64,000 nt of DNA from contig NZ_JBGGTX010000002.1 in NCBI RefSeq assembly GCF_041287255.1, forward strand, positions 434,001 through 498,000. The letters run 5' to 3'. The position numbers and the translations under genes are program-made. Below are positions 1-9,041 of this stretch, piece by piece. Within the stretch, counting starts at the first letter, position 1; every line of letters starts with the position of its first letter. The notes under the pieces were generated by a model, which did not search any database, was not told the origin of the DNA, and saw nothing but the letters and a program-made list of their open reading frames with translations. The DNA is from Tamlana flava (GTDB lineage: Bacteria > Bacteroidota > Bacteroidia > Flavobacteriales > Flavobacteriaceae).

Positions 1-2
1 TG

Positions 3-329
3 TTCAATATTGGGCTAAATTCCTTTATCACCTTATTTGGTGGTGCGCTTAACCGAGTTCCCGTAGAATTGAACGCTAAGGCAAAAGCATTTAGCAACAC
101 CAATGGCTTTAACCCAACGCAAATGCTCATTGCATTACCTAAAATTTTTCTACCTATGCTGCTTTTTTATGTCCCTTATGTGATTTTCAACTTTGAAGTG
201 GGGTTGATTGTGCTGGCATCGAGTGGCGTTTTGGGTATTGTTTTCAAGAACTTCTTTTTAAGTCAGATTGAAAATTTATACCAAAAAGGGAAGTATAAAA
301 CGGTATCTGCTTTTACCGAAAAAAATTAG
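3..329 (+). CDS. DUF5687-type ABC exporter membrane protein, C-terminal part (5' end outside window)
   Basis: The frame is open from the first bases, so only about the last 108 residues are present and the true start lies upstream. What remains is a hydrophobic membrane segment (around KIFLPMLLFYVPYVIF and VGLIVLASSGVLGIVF) followed by a short polar tail ending in KYKTVSAFTEKN. The next gene, 25 nt downstream on the same strand, is an ABC ATPase, so this is probably the membrane partner of an export system. I assign it to the flavobacterial DUF5687 family from this pairing and the tail pattern; a generic ABC-2 permease is the alternative. The substrate cannot be inferred. Confidence 0.6.
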   Translation, partial: FNIGLNSFITLFGGALNRVPVELNAKAKAFSNTNGFNPTQMLIALPKIFLPMLLFYVPYVIFNFEVGLIVLASSGVLGIVFKNFFLSQIENLYQKGKYKTVSAFTEKN

Positions 330-354
330 TCAATTTTAATAAATCAGTTTAGTT

Positions 355-1050
355 ATGATTACAACATCAAAATTGTCAAAAAAATATAATAATAATTTAG
401 TTTTAAGCATTGAGTCTTTAGAAATTCCCAAAGGACAAAGTTTTGGTTTGGTTGGCAACAATGGCGCAGGTAAAACCACCTATTTTAGTTTGCTTTTAGA
501 TTTAATTCAACCCACAACGGGGCATATTATAAACAATGGCGTTCAAGTAAATACAAGCGAAGATTGGAAACCGTTTACCTCAGCCTTTATTGATGAAAGT
601 TTTTTAATTGGCTACCTAACTGCAGAAGAATATTTTTATTTTATTGGCGAATTGCGAAACCAAAACAAGGCAGATGTTGATGCTTTATTAGCGCAATTTC
701 AAGACTTTTTTCATGGTGAAATATTAAACCAAAAGAAATATTTACGCGATTTAAGCAAGGGCAATCAAAAGAAAGCGGGCATTGTAGCCGCCCTAATTGG
801 AAACCCAGATGTTATTATTTTGGACGAACCCTTTGCTAATTTAGACCCAACAACGCAAATTCGATTAAAGGCCATCATCAAGGATTTGGCCCAGAAACAA
901 GGGGTTACTGTTTTGGTTTCAAGCCATGATTTACTGCATGTTACCGATGTTTGCGACCGTATTGTGGTTCTTGAAAAGGGTGAAATCGTAAAGGATTTGG
1001 CAACCAACGAGGCTACACTCAAGGAACTCGAGGCCCATTTTTCCAACTAA
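355..1050 (+). CDS. ABC transporter ATP-binding protein
   Basis: A 231-residue single nucleotide-binding domain. Walker A is GNNGAGKT (about residues 34-41), the signature is LSKGNQKK (about 133) and Walker B is VIILDEPFANLDP. The switch histidine appears in VSSHDLLHV. The signature is the K-containing variant common in ABC-2 exporter ATPases rather than canonical LSGGQ. It is cotranscribed with the membrane protein just upstream and would energise export through it. The ATG at 355 fits the usual domain start. Substrate unknown. Confidence 0.9.
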   Translation: MITTSKLSKKYNNNLVLSIESLEIPKGQSFGLVGNNGAGKTTYFSLLLDLIQPTTGHIINNGVQVNTSEDWKPFTSAFIDESFLIGYLTAEEYFYFIGELRNQNKADVDALLAQFQDFFHGEILNQKKYLRDLSKGNQKKAGIVAALIGNPDVIILDEPFANLDPTTQIRLKAIIKDLAQKQGVTVLVSSHDLLHVTDVCDRIVVLEKGEIVKDLATNEATLKELEAHFSN

Positions 1051-1167
1051 TCCATTTATTCAAAAGTCGTTACATTTTATAGGTAAATTCAAAAAGATGC
1101 GTATTTTTACCCATCTGTATAATAATAGCTTGAGTTTATAGTTATTATTTACACTAAAAACTCGACC

Positions 1168-3735
1168 TTGAAAATACCTAGTAAGCACATATTTTTTGTA
1201 ATAGCCCTCTCTTTTTTGGTTATCGGCTGTTCACGAAAAAAGGATAAGTTTATAAACCGTAATGTCCATGCGGTTACTGCAGAATTCAATGCACTGTTTA
1301 ATGGCTACAATGCTTTAGAGGAAGGAAGGCAAACCTTAAACGATGCCTACTTTGATAATTATTGGGAGGTTCTGCCCATAGAGCGTATGCAGATTATGGA
1401 AGATGTTATACTTCCAGGGCAGTCTAAAAACGAAAATTTTTCCCGTGCAGAAGAAAAGGCCGCAAAAGCCATACAAAAACACAGTATGAATATTGATGGC
1501 AAAGAGAAAAATCCGCAAATGGATGAAGCTTATTTGCTGTTGGGTAAGGCCAGATATTTTGATCAGCGGTTTATACCCGCATTAGAGGCTTTTAACTATA
1601 TACTTTACAAATACCCGGCAAGCGATAAGATAAACCAAGCTAAAGTTTGGCGTGAAAAAACCAATATACGGTTAGACAATAATGAGCTTGCCATTGAAAA
1701 TTTAAAACGTTTGTTAAGACAAGAGGATTTGGAAGGCCAGGATTTAGCCGACGCTACGTCCATTTTGGCACAAGCGTATTTAAACGTTAAGGTAATTGAT
1801 ACGGCCATTGCGCAACTTAAAATCGCAGCCAAAGCCACAAAAAGTAATGACGAACGTGGGCGCTACCGCTTTATCCAAGGTCAATTGTACAATAAACTAG
1901 GTTATAAGGATAGTGCAAATGTTGCTTTTGATAAAGTCATTGAACTTAACAGAAGAACACCAAGAATTTACATGATTACGGCTTATCTGGAAAAAATCAA
2001 AAATTTCGATTTTGAAAACGGAAACAAGCTTGAGGTTACCGAATTGCTTACAGAACTCGAAGAAAACAGGGAAAATCGTCCATTCTTGGATAAAATTTAT
2101 CATCAAATTGCAGAGTACCATTTGCAAAACGGTTCAGATTCTTTAGCCGTTAAATATTACAATAAATCTTTGAGTACCAATTCAAAGGATAAAATCCTAA
2201 TTGCCAAAAATTATGAAACCTTGGGCGATATGAATTTTAATGCATCCATCTACGCCAAGGCTGGAAAATATTACGATAGTACAATGAGTAGCTTAGTGGT
2301 TAACTCCAAGCCCTACCGCGTTATAAAACGCAAGCGCGATAATCTAGAAGATGTTATTTACTACGAAGCCATAGCCAAATCAAACGATAGTATTCTGACC
2401 CTGGTTAATTTATCTGATGCAGAAAGAACTGCTTATTTCAGCGCGTTTATTGAAGAATTAAAAGCCAAAGCCAAAGAAGAAAAGAAGGCGCAAGAAGCTG
2501 CCGAACGTAATACAGGCTTGGTTACGGTTAATAACCAAATTGGAGGAAAACGTTTTGGACTACCCGGAGGGAATAATAGCCAAGCCAATACATTTTATTT
2601 TTATAACCCAACAACGGTTGCTTACGGCAAAAACGAGTTTGTTAAAATTTGGGGTGATAGGCCTTTGGAAGATAATTGGAGGTGGTCCAGTAAAGCAAGT
2701 TCAGGAGGAATAGACAATATTACTTCGGCCAATGATGTTTTGGCGGCTGCTTCAGAAGAGGAACGTTTCGACCCGCAGTTTTATATTTCCAAAATCCCCT
2801 CCGAAGAAAAGGAAATAGACAGTATTTCTAAAGAGCGCAATTACGCCTATTATCAACTTGGGTTAATTTATAAGGAAAAATTCAAGGAATTTGAATTGGC
2901 TAAAGATAAATTTCAAAATCTACTGAAGAGCAATCCCGAAGAACGCTTTATCCTTCCTTCAAAATATAATCTTTATAGAATTTATGAAGCTTTGGGTGAA
3001 AATGACGAAGCAGCTATAGCGAAGCAAAAAATTATTTCAGATTACCCAGAGTCCAGGTATGCCATGATTTTGAGCAATCCGGATTTGGTTTCAGGTAAAG
3101 ACGAAAACAGCCCACAGAGTCTATATGAAGCCTTATATGCCCAGCATGAAAATCAGGAATATGAAGAGGTTATTTCAAAAAGTAAAGAATACATCAACAC
3201 TTTTGAAGGCGACCCCATTGTTCCCAAGTTTGAACTTCTAAAGGCAACAGCAACCGGTCGTTTATATGGTTTTGAACCCTATAAAGAAGCCATCAACCAT
3301 TTGGCTGTTACTTACGCCAACACGCCAGAAGGCAAACAGGCCCAAAACATAGAAGCTAATATTTTACCTAGATTGGCGAATAAGGATTTTAACCGCACTA
3401 CAGACAGCATTCCAGATAATTATAAAGTAGTTTTCAGGTTTAAAAATGTTGGCCCCGAAAAATTAGCGACCTTCCTAGAAACTTTAGATGAGGTTCTGGA
3501 AAATATAAGGTATTACCGATTGAAGTCTTCAATGGATGTTTACGGCCCTGACACAAAACTGGTTTTAGTACATGGGTTAAAAACAGAGCAAGTGGCCAAA
3601 ACATTTGACCAATTATTGAAAAAAGAAGACAAAAAGAAAATAAAAGCCCCCTATTTTGTGGTATCGTCCACAAACTATCAAATCATTCAAATCCATAAAA
3701 ATTTGGATGCTTATTTGAATATCGATAATAATTAA
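1168..3735 (+). CDS. porW: Type IX secretion / gliding motility TPR lipoprotein PorW (SprE)
   Basis: An 855-residue protein starting at TTG. It has a lipoprotein signal peptide with Cys21 after FLVIG, then many tetratricopeptide-like helical repeats over most of its length, for example near residues 110-300 and 560-760. Length, lipobox and repeat layout match SprE of Flavobacterium johnsoniae and PorW of Porphyromonas gingivalis, which are needed for type IX secretion and gliding. It is followed after 12 nt by a bactofilin and then ATP-synthase-associated genes. The identification rests on family knowledge plus architecture; a generic TPR lipoprotein is the alternative. The start is supported because the signal peptide begins right at this TTG. 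Confidence 0.8.
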   Translation: MKIPSKHIFFVIALSFLVIGCSRKKDKFINRNVHAVTAEFNALFNGYNALEEGRQTLNDAYFDNYWEVLPIERMQIMEDVILPGQSKNENFSRAEEKAAKAIQKHSMNIDGKEKNPQMDEAYLLLGKARYFDQRFIPALEAFNYILYKYPASDKINQAKVWREKTNIRLDNNELAIENLKRLLRQEDLEGQDLADATSILAQAYLNVKVIDTAIAQLKIAAKATKSNDERGRYRFIQGQLYNKLGYKDSANVAFDKVIELNRRTPRIYMITAYLEKIKNFDFENGNKLEVTELLTELEENRENRPFLDKIYHQIAEYHLQNGSDSLAVKYYNKSLSTNSKDKILIAKNYETLGDMNFNASIYAKAGKYYDSTMSSLVVNSKPYRVIKRKRDNLEDVIYYEAIAKSNDSILTLVNLSDAERTAYFSAFIEELKAKAKEEKKAQEAAERNTGLVTVNNQIGGKRFGLPGGNNSQANTFYFYNPTTVAYGKNEFVKIWGDRPLEDNWRWSSKASSGGIDNITSANDVLAAASEEERFDPQFYISKIPSEEKEIDSISKERNYAYYQLGLIYKEKFKEFELAKDKFQNLLKSNPEERFILPSKYNLYRIYEALGENDEAAIAKQKIISDYPESRYAMILSNPDLVSGKDENSPQSLYEALYAQHENQEYEEVISKSKEYINTFEGDPIVPKFELLKATATGRLYGFEPYKEAINHLAVTYANTPEGKQAQNIEANILPRLANKDFNRTTDSIPDNYKVVFRFKNVGPEKLATFLETLDEVLENIRYYRLKSSMDVYGPDTKLVLVHGLKTEQVAKTFDQLLKKEDKKKIKAPYFVVSSTNYQIIQIHKNLDAYLNIDNN

Positions 3736-3747
3736 ACTTAACAGATT

Positions 3748-4176
3748 ATGTTCTCTGAAAACAAAAAAGACAAACAAATGACAGACAATATCTCTGGCAA
3801 AAACACAATTGCCCAAGGCACTAAAATTATTGGTGACGTTAATAGCGAAGGAGATTTAAGAATTGATGGCATTATAGAAGGAAATGTAAAAACTTCAGGT
3901 AAGGTAGCGGTAGGTAAAACAGGTCTAATAAAAGGCACTTTAAGCGGAACCGACGCACATTTTGAGGGCAAGTTTTCTGGAAAATTGGCTTTGTCTGGCA
4001 CATTAACCTTGATGTCGTCTGCGCATATTGAAGGCGAAGTGATTGCGGGAAAATTGGCTGTAGAACCTGGAGCAACCTTTAATGTGACTTGTGCAATGAA
4101 AGGCGCTGTAAAAGAAATGAACAATGGAGGACAATCAACACAACAAAGAAAACCAGAATCCGAAAAAACAGCTTAA
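3748..4176 (+). CDS. Bactofilin / polymer-forming cytoskeletal protein
   Basis: A 142-residue protein whose core (about residues 18-115) is the repetitive beta-helix of bactofilins: short repeats rich in G, I and V such as EGDLRIDGIIEGNVKTSGKV and KLALSGTLTLMSSAHIEG. The N-terminus is short and charged and the C-terminus (GGQSTQQRKPESEKTA) looks disordered, as is usual. Bactofilins polymerise without nucleotide and scaffold envelope or motility processes. An internal ATG at 3778 is a possible alternative start. The last 53 nt overlap the next gene in another frame, suggesting translational coupling. Confidence 0.88.
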   Translation: MFSENKKDKQMTDNISGKNTIAQGTKIIGDVNSEGDLRIDGIIEGNVKTSGKVAVGKTGLIKGTLSGTDAHFEGKFSGKLALSGTLTLMSSAHIEGEVIAGKLAVEPGATFNVTCAMKGAVKEMNNGGQSTQQRKPESEKTA

Positions 4177-4366
4177 AAACGTTGCCGCCCTTTCAGGAAT
4201 AGCAATTCAAATGGGTGTTACCATTTACTTGTTTGTCATTCTTGGTAAATGGCTGGATGCAACTTATAACGACAGTAAGAAGCTATACATCATTATCATG
4301 ACGCTTTTAGGTGTTGGTATTTCGCTTTATGTTGTTCTGAAACAAGTTAATAGAATAAAGTATTGA
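4124..4366 (+). CDS. AtpZ/AtpI-family F0F1-ATPase accessory protein
   Basis: An 80-residue protein with a polar N-terminus (about 25 residues) and two transmembrane helices, one around GIAIQMGVTIYLFVILGKWLD and one around IIIMTLLGVGISLYVVL. This is the AtpZ/AtpI hairpin layout, including the polar GKWLD between the helices. Family members help assemble the c-ring or supply magnesium/calcium and usually precede the atp operon, as here. It begins inside the bactofilin gene and ends with TGA overlapping the next ATG. Confidence 0.82.
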   Translation: MEDNQHNKENQNPKKQLKNVAALSGIAIQMGVTIYLFVILGKWLDATYNDSKKLYIIIMTLLGVGISLYVVLKQVNRIKY

Positions 4367-4752
4367 TGAGCAACCCTTTTTTAAGCTTTACCATCAAGGC
4401 CTTGTTTGCATTGGCCATTGCTTTTGGAATTCATTTAGCCGCATTAAATTTTTTCAATCAACCCTTGTTTGAAAACGGAATAGTATTATCCTATGTGGTA
4501 AACCTAGTCTTGATTGTTGTTATTTTCGGAGTACTTTATTTGCTTAAAAACAAGTATAAGGGACAATTGGGGTTTTTGTTTTTAGCAGGAAGTGTTCTAA
4601 AATTTGCCGTTTTTTTTGTATTGTTTTATCCGTTTTACAAGCTTGACGGTGCAATTACTAAGCTTGAATTTGCCGCCTTCTTCATCCCATATACCATTGG
4701 TCTTGTGCTCGAATCTGTGAGCTTGAGCAAATGGTTGAATAAACTCGATTAA
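4366..4752 (+). CDS. Small four-helix membrane protein preceding atpB
   Basis: About 128 residues with four hydrophobic segments. The ATG at 4366 overlaps the preceding stop by one base, so I prefer it to the TTG at 4363. I recognise no catalytic motif. Its position between an AtpZ-like gene and atpB, its size and its four helices recall AtpI-like proteins and the small flavobacterial membrane proteins found here in related genomes, but the similarity is positional. A role in ATP synthase assembly is inference. Confidence 0.7.
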   Translation: MSNPFLSFTIKALFALAIAFGIHLAALNFFNQPLFENGIVLSYVVNLVLIVVIFGVLYLLKNKYKGQLGFLFLAGSVLKFAVFFVLFYPFYKLDGAITKLEFAAFFIPYTIGLVLESVSLSKWLNKLD

Positions 4753-4896
4753 AGTTTTATTGCAATAGGCTTTAAACAGTGATGTAAAATACTAATTAAC
4801 AATCTCTAAACCAAGAGATGAGGTGTGTTCTGGATGTTGCTCATAACCTTTGAAATACAAATATTTAACTCAGATGAAATAAAAAAGAAAATTGTT

Positions 4897-4925
4897 TTTG
4901 TTTTTCGGAGAAAAACATACCTTTG
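4897..4925 (+). promoter_or_regulatory. Candidate promoter of atpB operon
   Basis: A TTTG at 4897-4900 and a TACCTTTG at 4918-4925 match the Bacteroidota -33/-7 pattern, with a 17-nt spacer slightly shorter than the usual 19. It lies 34 nt before the atpB ATG in a 207-nt gap, so atpB onward can be transcribed independently of the small upstream genes. Confidence 0.6.
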
Positions 4926-4959
4926 CAGCGATTTTTAAGCCACTACTATTTAAAGTGAT

Positions 4960-6042
4960 ATGCGAAGAAAAATATCTTTAAAACCAATAGTTCTAGTCCT
5001 TATATTATTTAGTCTTTTTTCCTGTAAAGAAAGATCTGAGGAAGAAAAGGAAGAAAGAAAAGAAGAAGTTAAAGAATATACCCAGCACCACGTCAAGGAT
5101 TCTTATGACTTTCACTTGTTTTCATACACTACAGATTCAGGTGAAGAAAAGCACATTGGTTTTCCGTTACCCGTATTGCTTTGGGATAACGGATTAAAAG
5201 TGTTTTCGTCTTCAAAATTCCATCATGGCGAAGAAGTTGCCGAAGTTGATGGGAATTACTACAAAGTGCACCACTCTAAAATCTATAAAGTTGATGGTCC
5301 TGAAGGTGAAATTATTGAAGATGAGCACCATCATGCGATTAACGAAAAACCTTTCGATTTTTCAATTACCAAAAACGTTGTAATGATTTTTATGATGTTT
5401 GCTATCATGTTTACCATGTTTTACCGAATGGCCAGAAAACATAAAAATAACAATGGTATGCCACAAGGTTTGGGACGTTTCTTAGAGCCGATTGTTTTAT
5501 ATGTGCGCGACGAAATAGCTATTCCTAATATTGGTGAAAAACATTATAAGAGATATATGAGTTATTTGCTTACCGTATTTTTCTTTGTTTGGATTGTCAA
5601 CCTTTTTGGTCTAACACCAATAGGGATGAATTTAACCAACAACATTGCGGTAACCCTTTGCTTGGCGCTTATCACTTATGTCATCACAACTTTTTCTGGA
5701 AATAAAAACTATTGGAAACACATTTTTTGGATGCCAGGAGTACCGGTACCAATGAAAATAATTTTGGCACCAATAGAATTGTTAGGAACCTTTATTAAGC
5801 CGTTTGCGTTAATGATTCGTTTGTACGCAAACATTACAGCAGGTCATATCGTTATTATGAGTATCATAGGAATGGTGTTCTTGCTTGAGAATTGGATAGG
5901 TAGTTCACTGTCCTTCTTATTGGCATTTGTTTTGGCCATTCTAGAGTTGCTTGTTGCAGCTTTACAAGCATATATTTTTACTGTTCTCTCAGCGTTATAC
6001 TTTGGTATGGCGGTTGAAGAGCATCATGACGAACACCACTAA
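4960..6042 (+). CDS. atpB: ATP synthase F0 subunit a
   Basis: 360 residues. The membrane part (from about residue 137) carries the family's essential arginine in PFALMIRLYAN (Arg287) and the C-terminal helices that contact the c-ring. The first about 135 residues are an added periplasmic-looking region: a signal-like start with a lipobox-like LFSC (Cys22), a Glu/Lys-rich stretch and several His pairs (QHH, FHH, HHS, EHHH). The C-terminus is again His-rich. Long N-terminal extensions are known in Bacteroidota subunit a. It heads the operon atpB-E-F-H-A-G and conducts protons between periplasm and c-ring. Confidence 0.95.
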   Translation: MRRKISLKPIVLVLILFSLFSCKERSEEEKEERKEEVKEYTQHHVKDSYDFHLFSYTTDSGEEKHIGFPLPVLLWDNGLKVFSSSKFHHGEEVAEVDGNYYKVHHSKIYKVDGPEGEIIEDEHHHAINEKPFDFSITKNVVMIFMMFAIMFTMFYRMARKHKNNNGMPQGLGRFLEPIVLYVRDEIAIPNIGEKHYKRYMSYLLTVFFFVWIVNLFGLTPIGMNLTNNIAVTLCLALITYVITTFSGNKNYWKHIFWMPGVPVPMKIILAPIELLGTFIKPFALMIRLYANITAGHIVIMSIIGMVFLLENWIGSSLSFLLAFVLAILELLVAALQAYIFTVLSALYFGMAVEEHHDEHH

Positions 6043-6113
6043 TAAGTGTTTGTCCCATTCTGTTTTTAATAGGATTATAAGATTGAATGTTTAATTTTTA
6101 ATTATATATTTTT

Positions 6114-6305
6114 ATGGAAATTCCAGCTATTGTAGGTGCAGGTTTAGTAGTAATCGGAGCAGGTATTGGTATTGGTAGAATCGGTGGTTCTGCTATGGAG
6201 GCTATCGCTCGTCAACCTGAAGCTACAGGAAAAATTCAAACGGCTATGCTTATTGCAGCTGCTTTGATTGAAGGTATTGGATTTGCTGCATTATTTGCGG
6301 TATAA
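6114..6305 (+). CDS. atpE: ATP synthase F0 subunit c
   Basis: A 63-residue two-helix hairpin with the conserved polar loop ARQPEA (residues 32-37) and the ion-binding carboxylate Glu53 in LIEGIGF. Aligned by the loop to sodium-type c subunits, the Gln position is Ile20 and the Ser after the Glu is Gly54, so the sodium ligands are absent and proton coupling is expected. It is the shortest gene of the operon and the only one followed by a terminator-like hairpin. Confidence 0.96.
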   Translation: MEIPAIVGAGLVVIGAGIGIGRIGGSAMEAIARQPEATGKIQTAMLIAAALIEGIGFAALFAV

Positions 6306-6317
6306 AACAAACAAAGA

Positions 6318-6352
6318 AACAGCTATGACGGTTGGTTATAGCTGTTCTTTTT
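6318..6352 (+). terminator. Hairpin plus T-run between atpE and atpF (partial terminator?)
   Basis: A perfect 9-bp stem, AACAGCTAT (6318-6326) with ATAGCTGTT (6338-6346), is followed by CTTTTT. It has the form of an intrinsic terminator but lies inside the operon. It could attenuate downstream transcription or protect a short atpE transcript, giving an excess of subunit c. Confidence 0.6.
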
Positions 6353-6388
6353 AAATTAAACATAATTTTTTAGAAATTATAGATTATC

Positions 6389-6895
6389 ATGGGAAAATTA
6401 TTTGAAGACTTTTCATTAGGGTTGTTTTTTTGGCAAGCAGTGCTTTTCATAGCATTAGTGCTTTTGTTAAAAAAGTTTGCTTGGAAACCGATATTAGATT
6501 CGGTTAACGATAGAGAAGAAGGTATTAAAAACGCATTGGATTCTGCTGAAAAGGCAAGATTGGAAATGGAAAACCTTCAGGCTGATAACCAAAAATTATT
6601 GCAAGAGGCTAGAGCAGAGCGCGAAGCTATGTTGAAGGAAGCGCGCGACATCAAAAATAAAATGATTGAAGATGCTAAAGGTGAAGCCCAAACTCAAGCA
6701 AATAAAATGATTGCCCAAGCACAAGAAGCTATTGAAAGTGAAAAGAAAGCAGCTATGGCAGAACTTAAAAACCATGTTGCAGGTTTATCATTGGATATTG
6801 CCGAAAAAGTTGTTCGTACTGAATTAGCTAACAAAGACAAGCAATTAAAGTTGGTTGAAACTATGTTGGGCGAAACATCATTAAGTAAAGCATAA
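6389..6895 (+). CDS. atpF: ATP synthase F0 subunit b
   Basis: 168 residues: one N-terminal transmembrane helix (about 10-28, LFFWQAVLFIALVLLL) followed by a long, highly charged alpha-helix rich in A, E, K and Q. This is the peripheral stalk architecture that ties F0 to F1. The motif KKFAWKPI after the helix is typical of subunit b. The stop overlaps the atpH start by one base (TAATG). Confidence 0.95.
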   Translation: MGKLFEDFSLGLFFWQAVLFIALVLLLKKFAWKPILDSVNDREEGIKNALDSAEKARLEMENLQADNQKLLQEARAEREAMLKEARDIKNKMIEDAKGEAQTQANKMIAQAQEAIESEKKAAMAELKNHVAGLSLDIAEKVVRTELANKDKQLKLVETMLGETSLSKA

Positions 6896-7431
6896 TGGCA
6901 GGAGCAAGAGCAGCGATACGTTACGCGAAGGCATTATTAAGTTTAGCATCAGATCAGAAAGTAGCCGATGTTGTAAATGCTGATATGAGGTTAATTGCTG
7001 ATACTATTGCAGGTAGCAAAGACTTAAGTGAAATGCTACAAAGCCCTGTTGTGCCTTCTTCAGCAAAAAAAGCGGTGTTGTTGGAAGTTTTTAAAAAATC
7101 AAACAAAAACACCTTAAGTTTAATAGATACTTTAATTAGTAATAATAGAATTAATATTTTAGGCAATGTTGCTCTAAAATTCAATCAATTATTTGACGAA
7201 TCAAAAGGTATTGAAGTTGCTACTGTAATAACAGCGGTTGAATTGACAGGTGACCTTAAGAAGAAAGTTTTGGCTAAGGCCAAAGAACTTACAGGGAAAA
7301 ATGTTGAAGTAAAAAACATTATAGATGAAAGCATTTTAGGTGGTTTCATTTTAAGAATTGGCGACGTGCAGTACAATGCCAGTGTTACCAATCAGCTTAA
7401 TAAATTAAAAAGAGAATTTTCATTAAACTAA
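6895..7431 (+). CDS. atpH: ATP synthase F1 subunit delta
   Basis: 178 residues, standard length. It starts with ARAAIRYAKALLSLA, the N-terminal helical domain of delta/OSCP, and ends with GGFILRIGDVQYNASV, the conserved C-terminal motif. It joins the peripheral stalk to the alpha/beta hexamer. It is translationally coupled to atpF and lies 27 nt before atpA. Confidence 0.94.
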   Translation: MAGARAAIRYAKALLSLASDQKVADVVNADMRLIADTIAGSKDLSEMLQSPVVPSSAKKAVLLEVFKKSNKNTLSLIDTLISNNRINILGNVALKFNQLFDESKGIEVATVITAVELTGDLKKKVLAKAKELTGKNVEVKNIIDESILGGFILRIGDVQYNASVTNQLNKLKREFSLN

Positions 7432-7458
7432 GATATTTGTATCTAAATAAATAATAAG

Positions 7459-9033
7459 ATGGCAGAAGTAAAACCAGCTGAAATATCAGCAATCTTAAAA
7501 AAACAACTTTCAGGTTTTGAAGCTAGTGCTTCATTGGATGAAGTGGGAACCGTATTAACAGTAGGTGATGGTATTGTTCGTGCTTATGGATTGTCTAACG
7601 CGCAATATGGTGAGTTAGTTGAATTCGATGGCGGATTGGAAGGAATCGTACTCAACCTTGAAGAAGATAACGTTGGTATTGTATTATTGGGTGGTTCATC
7701 AGCAATTAAAGAGGGTTCTACAGTAAAACGCACTGGGCGTATTGCTTCTATTAACGTAGGAGACGGTATTGTTGGTCGTGTTGTAGATACTTTAGGTAAC
7801 CCGATTGATGGAAAAGGAGCCATTGCTGGTAAAACTTACGAAATGCCTTTAGAGCGTAAAGCTCCTGGGGTTATTTTCCGTGAGCCGGTAACTGAGCCAT
7901 TACAAACTGGTATTAAATCTATTGATGCCATGATTCCTGTTGGCCGTGGGCAACGTGAGTTGGTTATTGGTGACCGTCAAACTGGTAAAACAACTGTTTG
8001 TATCGATACCATCTTAAATCAAAAAGAATTTTATGATGCAGGTAACCCTGTGTACTGTATATATGTTGCTGTTGGGCAAAAGGCTTCAACAGTGGCAAAC
8101 ATTGCTAAAACTTTAGAAGATAGAGGAGCTTTAGCATATACTACAATTGTTGCAGCCAACGCATCAGACCCTGCACCAATGCAAGTTTATGCCCCAATGG
8201 CAGGTGCTGCAATTGGTGAATATTTTAGAGATACTGGCCGTCCGGCTTTAATCATTTATGATGATTTATCAAAACAAGCAGTAGCTTACCGTGAGGTATC
8301 GTTATTATTACGTCGTCCACCAGGACGTGAAGCGTATCCAGGTGACGTTTTCTACTTACACTCTCGTTTATTGGAGCGTTCTGCAAAAGTGATTAATGAT
8401 GATGCCATTGCTAAAAACATGAACGATTTACCAGATTCATTAAAGCCAATGGTAAAAGGTGGTGGTTCTTTAACAGCTTTACCGATTATTGAAACTCAAG
8501 CCGGTGACGTTTCTGCATATATCCCAACAAACGTAATTTCTATTACTGACGGACAGATTTTCTTAGATGGTGATTTATTCAACTCTGGTGTACGTCCTGC
8601 AATTAACGTTGGTATTTCAGTATCGCGTGTTGGTGGTAATGCTCAGATTAAATCCATGAAAAAAGTTGCTGGTACATTAAAGTTAGACCAAGCACAGTTT
8701 CGTGAACTTGAGGCGTTCGCTAAGTTTGGTTCTGATTTAGATGCATCTACTTTGAACGTTATTGAAAAAGGTAAACGTAACGTTGAAATTTTAAAACAAG
8801 CACAAAACGACCCTTATACAGTAGAAGATCAGATTGCAATTATCTACGCAGGTTCTAAAAACTTGTTAAGAAACGTTCCTGTTGAAAAGGTAAAAGAATT
8901 TGAAAGAGATTTTATTGAGTTCCTAAAAGCAAAGCATAGTGACGTTTTAGCAACTTTGAAGTCTGGAAAATTAACTGATGAAGTTACAGACATATTAACT
9001 GCTGTAGCTAAAGATTTATCAGGAAAATATTAA
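7459..9033 (+). CDS. atpA: ATP synthase F1 subunit alpha
   Basis: 524 residues. The P-loop GDRQTGKT, the arginine-finger region SVSRVGGNAQ and the alpha/beta motif PAINVGISVSRVG are present, and the N-terminal beta-barrel domain covers roughly residues 25-95. It forms the noncatalytic sites of F1. The beta and epsilon genes are not in this operon or window, as is common in Flavobacteriia, where atpD-atpC sit elsewhere. Confidence 0.97.
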   Translation: MAEVKPAEISAILKKQLSGFEASASLDEVGTVLTVGDGIVRAYGLSNAQYGELVEFDGGLEGIVLNLEEDNVGIVLLGGSSAIKEGSTVKRTGRIASINVGDGIVGRVVDTLGNPIDGKGAIAGKTYEMPLERKAPGVIFREPVTEPLQTGIKSIDAMIPVGRGQRELVIGDRQTGKTTVCIDTILNQKEFYDAGNPVYCIYVAVGQKASTVANIAKTLEDRGALAYTTIVAANASDPAPMQVYAPMAGAAIGEYFRDTGRPALIIYDDLSKQAVAYREVSLLLRRPPGREAYPGDVFYLHSRLLERSAKVINDDAIAKNMNDLPDSLKPMVKGGGSLTALPIIETQAGDVSAYIPTNVISITDGQIFLDGDLFNSGVRPAINVGISVSRVGGNAQIKSMKKVAGTLKLDQAQFRELEAFAKFGSDLDASTLNVIEKGKRNVEILKQAQNDPYTVEDQIAIIYAGSKNLLRNVPVEKVKEFERDFIEFLKAKHSDVLATLKSGKLTDEVTDILTAVAKDLSGKY

Positions 9034-9041
9034 GGGGTATT

